A program made the position numbers and the translations under genes. This document shows, in pieces, positions 34,631 to 42,510 of a stretch of 64,000 bases of DNA. How positions within the stretch are numbered: position 1 is the first letter of the stretch; each line of letters opens with the position of its first letter. Source of the DNA: Treponema zioleckii (GTDB lineage: Bacteria > Spirochaetota > Spirochaetia > Treponematales > Treponemataceae); contig NZ_JPUF01000002.1 of the NCBI RefSeq assembly GCF_014737315.1, positions 84,660-148,659 of the forward strand, read 5' to 3'. Under the pieces are notes generated by a model. It saw only the letters and a program-made list of their open reading frames with translations. It made no database searches and was not told the origin of the DNA.

Positions 34631-34696
34631 TTGTCACTTCGACTTCGCTCAGTGACCGACGGTGGTGGTTGAGCGGAGGAGAAATCACTGAAAATG

Positions 34697-34748
34697 AAAA
34701 CGCTCCCTTGAGAGGAAGAGATTCCTTTTGGGGAGCGTTTTTTTTGTT
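34697..34748 (+). terminator. Intrinsic terminator, diverged copy of the nifJ terminator
   Basis: aaaacgctccc pairs with gggagcgtttt, followed by a long T-run, and is preceded by aaatg as at 32971. It sits beyond the nifJ-tail remnant, so tail and terminator were duplicated together. Confidence 0.85.
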
Positions 34749-34834
34749 CAACTTCCTGTATTCTTGGCTAAATATCTTGTTATTTTTTTTTGAGTATAAT
34801 CGCAAAACTATTAAAAATTTCATTGGAGTTTAAA

Positions 34835-35464
34835 ATGAAAAAACTTTTAGCTTTGGCGGCTGTTGCCATTTTCTCAGTTTCGGCTTTGTTTGCAGAAAAT
34901 ACATTTCATGTTGGAACTTACTTTCCAATTACGAATCTTACAGTGAGCGATGATGATACAGACTCAGAAACTGATTTTTCAAGCACTGGCGTTGGAGCAT
35001 TCTTTGACTACACACATGTTGCAAATGGTGGATTTACTTTTAAAATCGGTACAGGTATTGCTTATGCAAGTACAAGCGATGTTAAAAGCTATGTCAATAA
35101 TGAAGATTTGAGTGGTGTGGATTTTGATTTTTTTGTGGGGTTGGGAGGTTCGCCAATTCACAATGAAAAAATGACACTTTCAATTACTGGTAACACAGGT
35201 TTGCGCGTTCAGAATCTTAGCAAAACAGAAACATTTTTAGGTTCAGAAATAACTACAGATACTCTTTCAATTTTGTTCTTCATCGGACCGGAAGTTTCTT
35301 ACACAATTCGTTTTAATGAACATGTTGGTTTGTTCGGAAACTTAGGAGTTTTATACAATGTAGGCGTGGCAGCTTTTAAAGAGATAGACGATGATGTTAG
35401 AGTCGGATACGCAGCTACAGGATTTAACATTCAGCCAAAAATTGGTGTAGCATTCACGTTGTAA
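34835..35464 (+). CDS. Small outer-membrane beta-barrel protein
   Basis: 209 residues from the ATG at 34835 (ttggagttt upstream), the first residue of a clear signal peptide (MKKLLALAAVAIFSVSALFA). The mature protein has eight or so amphipathic strands with aromatic girdles (FTFKIGTGIAYAS, ISFLFFIGPEVSYTIRF-like) and ends in a hydrophobic residue pattern ...GVAFTL, usual for 8-stranded barrels. No lipobox. Probably an OmpX/OmpW-size barrel of the spirochaete outer membrane; ligand unknown. Confidence 0.75.
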   Translation: MKKLLALAAVAIFSVSALFAENTFHVGTYFPITNLTVSDDDTDSETDFSSTGVGAFFDYTHVANGGFTFKIGTGIAYASTSDVKSYVNNEDLSGVDFDFFVGLGGSPIHNEKMTLSITGNTGLRVQNLSKTETFLGSEITTDTLSILFFIGPEVSYTIRFNEHVGLFGNLGVLYNVGVAAFKEIDDDVRVGYAATGFNIQPKIGVAFTL

Positions 35465-35484
35465 AAATAACTTAAAATACAAAC

Positions 35485-35526
35485 GGGGCACGCAAGGCGA
35501 TTTTTGTCGGGCGTGCCCTTTTTTTG
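35485..35526 (+). terminator. Intrinsic terminator of the beta-barrel gene
   Basis: ggggcacgc pairs with gcgtgcccc-type arm (gggcgtgccc at 35509-35518), followed by seven T's. Confidence 0.8.
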
Positions 35527-35595
35527 TTGGTTGAACTTATGCCGCTATCTCAATGACTGAACTGAATAACTTAGCATGACGAATAGCAAATAAGA

Positions 35596-35665
35596 GTCAT
35601 GCTGAGCTTGTCTCAGCATCTGCCTTCCTGTGGAAAATAGATTCCGAAACTAGTTCGGAATGACG
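35596..35665. repeat. Dispersed 'gtcatgctgagc' hairpin repeat
   Basis: tgctgagcttgtctcagca forms one hairpin, and attccgaaactagttcggaat forms another; the element starts gtcat and ends atgac. Same family as near 3.4, 12.3 and 44.0 kb. Confidence 0.6.
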
Positions 35666-35796
35666 TACTTTGTAAAAAGTCGAAATCGGGCATAATAAAT
35701 ATTTCGCTCAGTTTGTCCGTTTCGACTTTTCTTGAAGTCAGCATTCTTAATGTGATAGATTATCGTTAGATTGTTTTGACTTGAAAAGGCGGATTT

Positions 35797-36621
35797 GTGA
35801 AAAAAATATTTCTTTCGTGCACTTTTATTTTTCTTTTACTTTCTTGTAGTCATGGCGGGACGGCAGATTCACAGAAGTTCCCGGTGATTGAAACTCACTA
35901 TTGTTCACAAGCGGAACTTTCCCAGCGAAAGAGCGGAAGTTGCGCTTTGGAAAACTATGAGCAGTGGAACCTGCAATATCCGAGCGGAACGGAAGAGGGC
36001 GGAATGATTAATGCGGGCGTGACAGCCGAATTGAAGAACAGGTATTTTTCGCTTTACACAGACGCAGAAGGAAAAAACTACATGCGTTTTTCTCTGGATG
36101 CCAGCGACAAAGGCAAATCAAAAAACGGCTCTTCGGTGCGCAGTGAACTGAGGCATTTAAATGAATGGACTTTAGCTGATAAAACTTCCCTTGAGTATAC
36201 ATTTTTTTTGACTTCGACAGATTTTTCTAGCGCAAAATTTACGGTGGGGCAGTTTCTCCAAAAATGCGACAAAAAGGATTCGCCTTTGTGCAGGATTGAA
36301 GTGGAAAACGGAATGATTACCGCTAAAGTGAATAATTATGAGCGCGACGGAACAACAAAGGCCGATGGAAAAACTCATAACTACAGTCTCGGTTCCATTT
36401 TACAAAAACAGGAAGTTACAATCAAAATCTCTGTGGACAATAAAGTTCTGAACTTGTATCGTGACGGCAAAAAATATGCCACTCACAATTTTCATGAAAA
36501 TGTTGAATCCACTTACGAAAACTATTATAAAGCCGGCATATATTATCAGAACAAAGATTCTCCGAAGATTTTTTCAGAAGTCTTTATTCGTGACTTAAAA
36601 GTGAACCTTTCGGGTGACTAA
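35797..36621 (+). CDS. Polysaccharide lyase family 7-like lipoprotein (alginate-lyase fold)
   Basis: 274 residues with lipobox LLSC (Cys17). The PL7 concanavalin-like fold is suggested by RSELR at 115-119 and YYKAGIYYQN at 243-252, which match the family's R(S/T)E(L)R and YFKAG(V/I)YNQ motifs. The third motif, normally Q(I/V)H, reads QFL at 152-154, so the usual catalytic His is absent. It may use a different residue, act on another glycan, or bind without cleaving. It is exported and lipid-anchored, so it would act on uronate polymers at the cell surface or in the periplasm. Confidence 0.72.
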   Translation: MKKIFLSCTFIFLLLSCSHGGTADSQKFPVIETHYCSQAELSQRKSGSCALENYEQWNLQYPSGTEEGGMINAGVTAELKNRYFSLYTDAEGKNYMRFSLDASDKGKSKNGSSVRSELRHLNEWTLADKTSLEYTFFLTSTDFSSAKFTVGQFLQKCDKKDSPLCRIEVENGMITAKVNNYERDGTTKADGKTHNYSLGSILQKQEVTIKISVDNKVLNLYRDGKKYATHNFHENVESTYENYYKAGIYYQNKDSPKIFSEVFIRDLKVNLSGD

Positions 36622-36697
36622 TTCTAAATAATTGGTCATGCAAAACTTGAAATTGCTCGTATTGAAATATTCTTTATATCTTTTGTGAGGTGATTTT

Positions 36698-37222
36698 ATG
36701 AGACGAATTTTTTTAGGGGTCTTGGCAGCTTTCTGTTTAATGTTTATTGGCTGTGCTGAGGGAGAATCTGAAATTTTTGAAGTTCTTGATGTTTTTAATT
36801 TGACGAATGCTTTTCGCACGGGAAACGAAGCTTTTTATTGGAACGAAGACAATTCCACAAAAACAAATCTTGTCGGAAAACTTTCGGCACTTTCGCTGGA
36901 CGAGGATTTGTGCAAGGCGGCTGCGGTTCGGGCAGAAGAACTTGTAAACAAATTTTCCCACACCCGCCCGAACGGAGAAAGCTGCTTTACCGTTTTAAAA
37001 GACCTTGGAATTTCTTATTCTGCTGTTGGAGAAAATATTGCCGCAGGCCAGCAAAACGGAAAATCTGCATTTAATGCGTGGAAGGAAGACAACGAGAATT
37101 ATGCTGGACAAGGGCACAGGCGCAATATGCTCGGAAAAAATTTTACCCGCATCGGAATCGCGTATGCTTATTGCCCTGAAGCACCATATAAATACTACTG
37201 GTGCATGATTCTCGCAAAATAA
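36698..37222 (+). CDS. CAP-domain (SCP/PR-1-like) lipoprotein
   Basis: 174 residues with lipobox FIGC (Cys19). The CAP core is complete: LSLDEDLCKAAAVRAEEL, FSHTRPNGESCFTVL, VGENIAAGQ, and the GHRRNMLGKNFTRIGIAYAY block with paired His/Glu ligands. Bacterial CAP proteins (YkwD-like) are secreted, Ca- or Zn-linked proteins of uncertain function. It follows the PL7-like gene by 76 nt on the same strand, with its own gaggtg ribosome-binding site. Confidence 0.88.
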   Translation: MRRIFLGVLAAFCLMFIGCAEGESEIFEVLDVFNLTNAFRTGNEAFYWNEDNSTKTNLVGKLSALSLDEDLCKAAAVRAEELVNKFSHTRPNGESCFTVLKDLGISYSAVGENIAAGQQNGKSAFNAWKEDNENYAGQGHRRNMLGKNFTRIGIAYAYCPEAPYKYYWCMILAK

Positions 37223-37354
37223 TTACGGGCCTGTCAAAAAGTAAAACGGATTCCTAAAGGATTTCGGAACGACATTGGCAGAATTTGGAAAGACTGCTTT
37301 TTGGTACGGAAATTCAGGAAAACTTCGGAATCTATAAAAAGAACGTGCCCGTAA
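37223..37354. repeat. Short element with 8-bp inverted ends
   Basis: ttacgggc (37223-37230) and gcccgtaa (37347-37354) bound a 132-bp stretch between the CAP and OPT genes. No coding content; only the ends support the call. Confidence 0.3.
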
Positions 37355-37393
37355 CTGTTGGGAAAATAGGCATTTACTGTTAAAATCATTGGC

Positions 37394-39277
37394 ATGGAAA
37401 AAAATTTTAAACCTTATATTCCAGCAGAGGAAATATCTCCGGAATTTACAATCACTTCGGTGGTTTCGGGAGTGCTGCTGGCTATCGTCTTCGGCGCGGC
37501 AAACGCATATCTTGGTCTTCGTGTGGGAATGACAATTTCCGCATCAATTCCTGCCGCAGTCATCGCAATGGGAATCACAAGAATCATTCTCAGAAAGAAT
37601 TCGATTCTCGAAAGCAACATGGTTCAGACAATCGGTTCTGCAGGCGAATCTGTCGCTGCCGGTTGTATTTTTACGCTTCCTGTTCTTTTTTTGTGGGCAA
37701 AGGAAGGCCTTATTGAAGAGCCTGGCCTTGTTTCGATTTCACTCATCGCTGTAATCGGCGGAATTTTGGGCGTTCTTTTTATGATTCCGCTCAGAAATTC
37801 AATCATCGTGCAGGAACACGGAGTTCTTCCGTATCCTGAGGCACAGGCTTGTACGGAAGTTCTTCTTGCTGGCGAAAAATCTGGTAACGGCGCAAAGACA
37901 ATCTTTTGCGGAATGGGATTTTCAGCAGTCGTAAAATTCATCATCGACGGATTCAAGCTCGTTCCTGCCGCAATCGAAGTTCCGATTGAAAAATTTAAGA
38001 CGCTCTTTGCGACGGAAGTTTATCCGGCTGTAATCGGTGTTGGCTACATCTGCGGCCCGAAGATTTCTTCATATCTCTTTGCGGGCGGAATTCTTGCTTG
38101 GTTCATTCTCATTCCTGTAATTGTTCTCTTCGGCGGAAATTCAATTCTTTTCCCGGCTGAAATTTCAGTTTCGGAACTTTATGCTGCTGGTGGTGCTGGA
38201 GCAATCTGGTCAAAATTCATCAGATACATCGGTGCTGGCGCATTGGCTGCCGCCGGAATTATGAGCCTTATCAAGTCTCTTCCAACAATCGTTAACACTT
38301 TCTCAAGCGCAATGAAAGGTCTCAGACACTCTGCCGCTGAAACTTCAGCAGAAACTCGTACTGAAAAAGATTTGGATTTTAAATTCGTTCTTTTCGGAAC
38401 ACTTTTGATGCTTATCCTGATTCTCGTGCTTCCTCCTGTAAAAGTCGGAATCATCGGCGTTATTCTTATTGCAGTGTTCGGATTCTTTTTTGCGACAGTT
38501 TCTTCAAAAATGGTCGGCCTTGTCGGTTCCAGCAACAACCCTGCTTCTGGAATGACAATCGCGACTCTTCTTTTTGCAACGCTGATTCTGAAGCTCACCG
38601 GCGGAGAATCGACAAGCGGAATGGTAAGTGCAATCACTGTCGGCGGAATTATCTGTATCATCGTCTGTCTTGCAGGCGACATGAGTCAGGATTTAAAGAC
38701 TGGATTCCTTTTGGGCGCAACTCCTAGAAAGCAGCAGATTGGAGAATTGATTGGGGCAGTTGTTTCGGCCCTTTCAATCGGCGGAGTTCTCGTTCTCTTG
38801 GACAAAGCTTGGAGCTTCGGTTCGGCTGAGCTTTCTGCGCCTCAGGCAATGCTCATGAAAATCGTAACTGAGGGCGTAATGAACGGAAATCTTCCGTGGG
38901 GACTCATTTTCATCGGAATTGCATGTACTGCAATCTTCGAGATTCTCCGTCTTCCGTCTCTCGCTGTCGCAATCGGAATCTATCTTCCGCTTGAGCTTTC
39001 GGCCCCGATTATGATTGGCGGTCTTTTGAGGGCAATCATGGACAAAAAGAACAAGAGTGAAGAGAAGAAAAACTCTAACGGCGTTTTGTTCAGCTCAGGC
39101 CTCATTGCGGGCGAGGGCATTGTCGGAATCATTCTTGCAATCATTACGGTTTGCGGCGGCGCTAAAAAAATCGATTTTTCTGCACATTCATTCGGTCTTG
39201 TCGGCGGAATCGTCATGCTTGCAGTTATGATTGGCGCGCTTTACATGTCTGCTCGTCCACGCAAAGATGAAAAATAA
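37394..39277 (+). CDS. OPT-family oligopeptide transporter
   Basis: 627 residues with about 14-16 hydrophobic segments. The N-terminal 'FTITSVVSGVLLAIVFGAANAYLGLRVGMTI' and 'GEKSGNGAKTIFCGMG' regions and the internal 'SSNNPASGMTI' motif are those of bacterial OPT (OPT/YSL) carriers, which import oligopeptides or metal-chelate compounds with protons. It is an inner-membrane protein. A PqqD-like gene overlaps its 3' end by 11 nt, so the two are coupled. Confidence 0.9.
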   Translation: MEKNFKPYIPAEEISPEFTITSVVSGVLLAIVFGAANAYLGLRVGMTISASIPAAVIAMGITRIILRKNSILESNMVQTIGSAGESVAAGCIFTLPVLFLWAKEGLIEEPGLVSISLIAVIGGILGVLFMIPLRNSIIVQEHGVLPYPEAQACTEVLLAGEKSGNGAKTIFCGMGFSAVVKFIIDGFKLVPAAIEVPIEKFKTLFATEVYPAVIGVGYICGPKISSYLFAGGILAWFILIPVIVLFGGNSILFPAEISVSELYAAGGAGAIWSKFIRYIGAGALAAAGIMSLIKSLPTIVNTFSSAMKGLRHSAAETSAETRTEKDLDFKFVLFGTLLMLILILVLPPVKVGIIGVILIAVFGFFFATVSSKMVGLVGSSNNPASGMTIATLLFATLILKLTGGESTSGMVSAITVGGIICIIVCLAGDMSQDLKTGFLLGATPRKQQIGELIGAVVSALSIGGVLVLLDKAWSFGSAELSAPQAMLMKIVTEGVMNGNLPWGLIFIGIACTAIFEILRLPSLAVAIGIYLPLELSAPIMIGGLLRAIMDKKNKSEEKKNSNGVLFSSGLIAGEGIVGIILAIITVCGGAKKIDFSAHSFGLVGGIVMLAVMIGALYMSARPRKDEK

Positions 39278-39611
39278 AAAGGATTCAGAAAATTTTTTGA
39301 ACCTTGTACTTACAAAAAATGACTTCTTCCGTTCGGAAACAAGCGAGTCGGGAGAAGTCACGATTTTTGTTGAGAACAAAGGTTTTTTCAACTTTCTCAT
39401 GCAAAAACTTCTGAATAAACCGCGATTCTCTCAGGTTCATCTTGAGAAATTCGGTTCGTTCATCTGGAGCAAAATCGACGGCAAAAAAAATGTTGAGCAG
39501 CTCGGCAAAGATGTGAGCGAATGTTTTGGCGAAAAAGCCGAGCCGCTTTATCCGCGCCTTACGATGTACCTAAAAATGCTGATGCGGTACGAGTTTGTTA
39601 GAAAAGCGTAG
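39267..39611 (+). CDS. PqqD-like (RiPP recognition element) protein
   Basis: 114 residues. The start at 39267 overlaps the OPT gene's last codons; the longer frame from 39231 is rejected because it runs wholly inside OPT. The second half (FSQVHLEKFGSFIWSKIDGKKNVEQLGKDVSECFGE...) is the PqqD/RRE winged-helix fold, whose members bind leader peptides of ribosomal peptide products. No radical-SAM maturase or precursor is visible nearby. Coupling to a peptide transporter suggests peptide recognition for transport or regulation, which is an inference. Confidence 0.78.
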   Translation: MKNKKDSENFLNLVLTKNDFFRSETSESGEVTIFVENKGFFNFLMQKLLNKPRFSQVHLEKFGSFIWSKIDGKKNVEQLGKDVSECFGEKAEPLYPRLTMYLKMLMRYEFVRKA

Positions 39612-39718
39612 CGTTGAAAACAAAAAGCAGAGTCTTTCTGAACTCGATTCAGCATCCGTGCCCTGCATCGAGCGCATGAGATTCCGAAAAGAGTTAGTCA
39701 TTCCAAGCGTCCAACCCT

Positions 39719-39839
39719 GTCATGTCGAGCGAAGTCGAGACATCTGCAGTTTCCGGACAATTGCGAGTTGAGACATCTATCGCTTGTAGACCTCTCGACT
39801 ACGCTCGAGGTGACAAAAACCGTCATGCCTTATTTTTTT
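39719..39839. repeat. Long imperfect palindrome, copy 1
   Basis: Starts gtcatgtcgagcgaagtcgaga; an inverted copy with three mismatches ends it at about 39814 (tctcgactacgctcgaggtgac). A T-run follows. Nearly identical to the element at 39903. Confidence 0.75.
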
Positions 39840-39902
39840 TACTATCTGTGTCCCATCCGTGTGCATCTGCGTTTATCAGCGTCTGAACTTGCCAGCCGTT
39901 CT

Positions 39903-40022
39903 GTCATGTCGAGCGAAGTCGAGACATCTGCAGTTCCCGGACAATTGCGAGTTGAGACATCTATCGTTTGTAGACCTCTCGACTATGCTCGAGGTGACAA
40001 AAAATATCATGCCTTTTTTTAC
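39903..40022. repeat. Long imperfect palindrome, copy 2
   Basis: Direct repeat of 39719-39839 at a 184-bp offset, with only a few substitutions, including the same long hairpin and T-run. Between the copies lies a stretch resembling another dispersed sequence (ctgtgtcccatccgtgtgcatctgcg), also seen inverted near 57.7 kb. Confidence 0.75.
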
Positions 40023-40114
40023 ACATGCAAGTTTATAATGCGGAAGCTAAAGTTATTGATTCTTTATCCCATTGAGTGTAATTCGAATTTTCAGTAAAAT
40101 CCCTTTTGCAATGG

Positions 40115-40152
40115 TGCATGATTTGTCTTAGGGCGAGTCATGCATTTTTTTT
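40115..40152 (+). promoter_or_regulatory. Terminator-like hairpin in the purF leader, possible attenuator
   Basis: tgcatga (40115-40121) pairs with tcatgca (40138-40144), followed directly by eight T's, only 31 nt before the purF ATG. The placement suggests transcriptional attenuation of purF, but no purine-riboswitch core is recognisable upstream. It could instead be an unrelated terminator. Confidence 0.45.
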
Positions 40153-40182
40153 GCGCAGAAACTTTTATGTTGAGGAAAAATC

Positions 40183-41595
40183 ATGGGGTTGCATGACGAA
40201 TGTGGCGTTGTGGGCATTTATGGCCCTGAAAATGCGTCGGCTCTCACTTATTTTGGACTTGTCTCGTTGCAGCATCGCGGACAAGAAAGTGCAGGAATTG
40301 CAGTAAGTGATGGAGAAAAAATTCATCTCAAAAAAGAGATGGGCCTGGTTGGCGATATTTTTACGCAGACTGATTTTGAAAAACTCAAAGGAAATATGGC
40401 GATTGGGCACGTTCGCTATGCTACAGCCGGCGGACGAACAATCGAGAACGCACAGCCGTTTTTAAACACCTTCAAGGCAGGCTCAATTGCGCTCGCCCAT
40501 AACGGTCAGCTTGTAAATCATGCAGAATTGCGTGAAATGCTTGAAAACTTCGGGTGCACGTTTTCTTCTTCAACAGACAGCGAAGTGATTCTAAAGCTTA
40601 TCGTTAGAAAATTTATTGAAAACGGCGGAAAACTCGGAACTGAAAAAAATTTGATGATTGATTCAATTGATTCTGATTCTGAACTTTTTATAAATGCGGT
40701 AAAGCAGGCCGTAAAAGAAATAAAAGGCTCGTTTGCGCTCTGCATTATGACCGAAACCATGATGATTGGCGTGCGAGACCCAAACGGAATCAGGCCGCTT
40801 TGCCTCGGAAAAATCCCTGACGAAGAAAAATCGTTCATCCTCGCGTCGGAAAGTTGCGCGATAGACGCAATGAATGGTACGTTCGTTCGTGACGTGGCTC
40901 CTGGCGAAATCGTCGTAATCACGAAAGACGGAATAAAATCCATCTTGCCGACCGAAAAGGCTCCAAAATGCACTTGTATTTTTGAATACGTTTATTTTGC
41001 CCGTCCAGACAGCGTGATTGATTCAATCGCGGTTCAGGAAGCGCGAATCAGAATGGGCGAAGTTCTCGCACAGGAGTCGAGCAGTGAGGCGGACTGCGTT
41101 GTTGGCGTTCCTGACTCAGGAATCGGCGCGGCTCTAGGATATGCCCGTGCGAGCGGAATTCCCTACGTTACAGGAATCATAAAGAACAAATATATCGGGC
41201 GCACGTTTATTGCCCCGACACAAAAAGAACGCGAAAAAATGGTCTTCGTAAAATTGAATGCGATTTCCAGCGACCTGAGCGGAAAGCGCGTGGTTGTGAT
41301 TGACGACTCAATCGTTCGCGGAACTACGAGCCATCGTCTTGTTCAGATTTTGCGTCGCGCGGGCGCTAAAGAAGTGCACTTTAGGGTAAGCTCACCGCCT
41401 GTAAAATTCCCTTGCCACTTGGGAATCGACACGCCGAGCAAAAACGAACTTATCTCAAGCACGCATGAACTTGAAGAAATTCGAAAAGAAATCGGGGCGG
41501 ACACACTCGCGTTCATCTCGCTTTCCGGCATGAAAAAAGCTTTGGGCGAAAACGGATTCTGCGAAGGCTGTTTTTCTGGTAGCTATCCAGTCTGA
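40183..41595 (+). CDS. purF: Amidophosphoribosyltransferase (glutamine PRPP amidotransferase)
   Basis: 470 residues. The Ntn glutaminase nucleophile is Cys7 in MGLHDECGVVGIYG, so a six-residue propeptide must be cleaved. Four cysteines match the [4Fe-4S]-containing Bacillus-type enzyme: in KCTCIFEYVYF, FPCHLGID and the C-terminal GFCEGCF pair. The PRPP loop is VVVIDDSIVRGTTS. It catalyses the first committed step of purine synthesis. The hairpin directly upstream may attenuate it. It is preceded by 570 bp of repeats. Confidence 0.95.
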   Translation: MGLHDECGVVGIYGPENASALTYFGLVSLQHRGQESAGIAVSDGEKIHLKKEMGLVGDIFTQTDFEKLKGNMAIGHVRYATAGGRTIENAQPFLNTFKAGSIALAHNGQLVNHAELREMLENFGCTFSSSTDSEVILKLIVRKFIENGGKLGTEKNLMIDSIDSDSELFINAVKQAVKEIKGSFALCIMTETMMIGVRDPNGIRPLCLGKIPDEEKSFILASESCAIDAMNGTFVRDVAPGEIVVITKDGIKSILPTEKAPKCTCIFEYVYFARPDSVIDSIAVQEARIRMGEVLAQESSSEADCVVGVPDSGIGAALGYARASGIPYVTGIIKNKYIGRTFIAPTQKEREKMVFVKLNAISSDLSGKRVVVIDDSIVRGTTSHRLVQILRRAGAKEVHFRVSSPPVKFPCHLGIDTPSKNELISSTHELEEIRKEIGADTLAFISLSGMKKALGENGFCEGCFSGSYPV

Positions 41596-41882
41596 AAATT
41601 AAACAGAAAATACGGTGGTTGAGCAACGTCGAAACCACCTTCAAACTGTAACCAAAATACAGAATTGCTATTTTCTTTATGTTGAACAAATCAGGGCTAG
41701 ATAGAGGTGTTCGAACAGGTCTCTTGCTAGTACACATAAATACTGTTTTATAGTATATTCTAACTCTGATTTTTTAACGAAAACTTACTTGTTCGCTATC
41801 TTCAATTCGTAGTTTCTACGGATTTTAGATTTTTGAACGAGATTAATTTAAAATTTCTACGCATTCAATTTTGGTGGGATTT

Positions 41883-42500
41883 ATGAAACGACTTATCGCG
41901 CTTTTTAGTGCTCTTTTCTTGGCAGGTTCATTGACCTTTGCACAAACTAATGATGATATTGAATCTGAACAGCCAATCGTATCACAAGACATTTCTTTTA
42001 ACATGAATGAACCCGGTGATCAATTCATAAAAATCGGTCTTATGGTTACTTTTCCGTTGAATTTTGGCGGTTCGTTTCCGCTTTTCCGTGACGGCCAGCT
42101 TTCTACTGGCGGTGCCGGTCAGCTCGGATATCATCGCTTCATAAACAAATGGATGGCTTGGGGAATCGACATTGCCTTCGGTTACAATCCGACCATCGGA
42201 AGCAACGTGTTTACATACGTTCCTTTGATGTTCAACTTTATGTTCCAGCCGACTTACAAAAAATTTGAATTCCCGATTACAGCTGGCGTTGGAAGTGCAA
42301 TGGAAACTTATTTGAACAACACTTATTTTCCAGGACTTGTTCTTAAAGGTCAGGCTGGCGTTTTCTACAGAGTTAATCCTTCTTGGTCATTTGGAATCGA
42401 AGGTGATTTTACTTATATGCCACAGTGGTACAAAGACAGTTCAAAGAATGACTACGGAATCTTTGGTTCGGCTTTAATTTCTGCAAGGTATCATTTCTAG
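41883..42500 (+). CDS. Outer-membrane beta-barrel protein
   Basis: 205 residues from the ATG at 41883 (ggtgggattt upstream) with signal peptide MKRLIALFSALFLAGSLTFA. The mature part has alternating amphipathic strands with aromatic residues and Gly turns (GQLGYHRFINKWMAWGIDIAFGYNP, FYRVNPSWSFGIEGDFTYMPQ) and ends ISARYHF with a terminal Phe, the classic barrel-assembly signal. It is similar in size to small treponemal barrels such as the TP0733 type, which I recall only loosely. It forms an operon with the lipoprotein 10 nt downstream. Confidence 0.78.
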   Translation: MKRLIALFSALFLAGSLTFAQTNDDIESEQPIVSQDISFNMNEPGDQFIKIGLMVTFPLNFGGSFPLFRDGQLSTGGAGQLGYHRFINKWMAWGIDIAFGYNPTIGSNVFTYVPLMFNFMFQPTYKKFEFPITAGVGSAMETYLNNTYFPGLVLKGQAGVFYRVNPSWSFGIEGDFTYMPQWYKDSSKNDYGIFGSALISARYHF

Positions 42501-42510
42501 GAGCTTACCA

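Noticed and set aside
40040..40114. Purine riboswitch upstream of purF
   Set aside because: I could not find the conserved three-way-junction bases or paired loops; only the hairpin at 40115 is supported.
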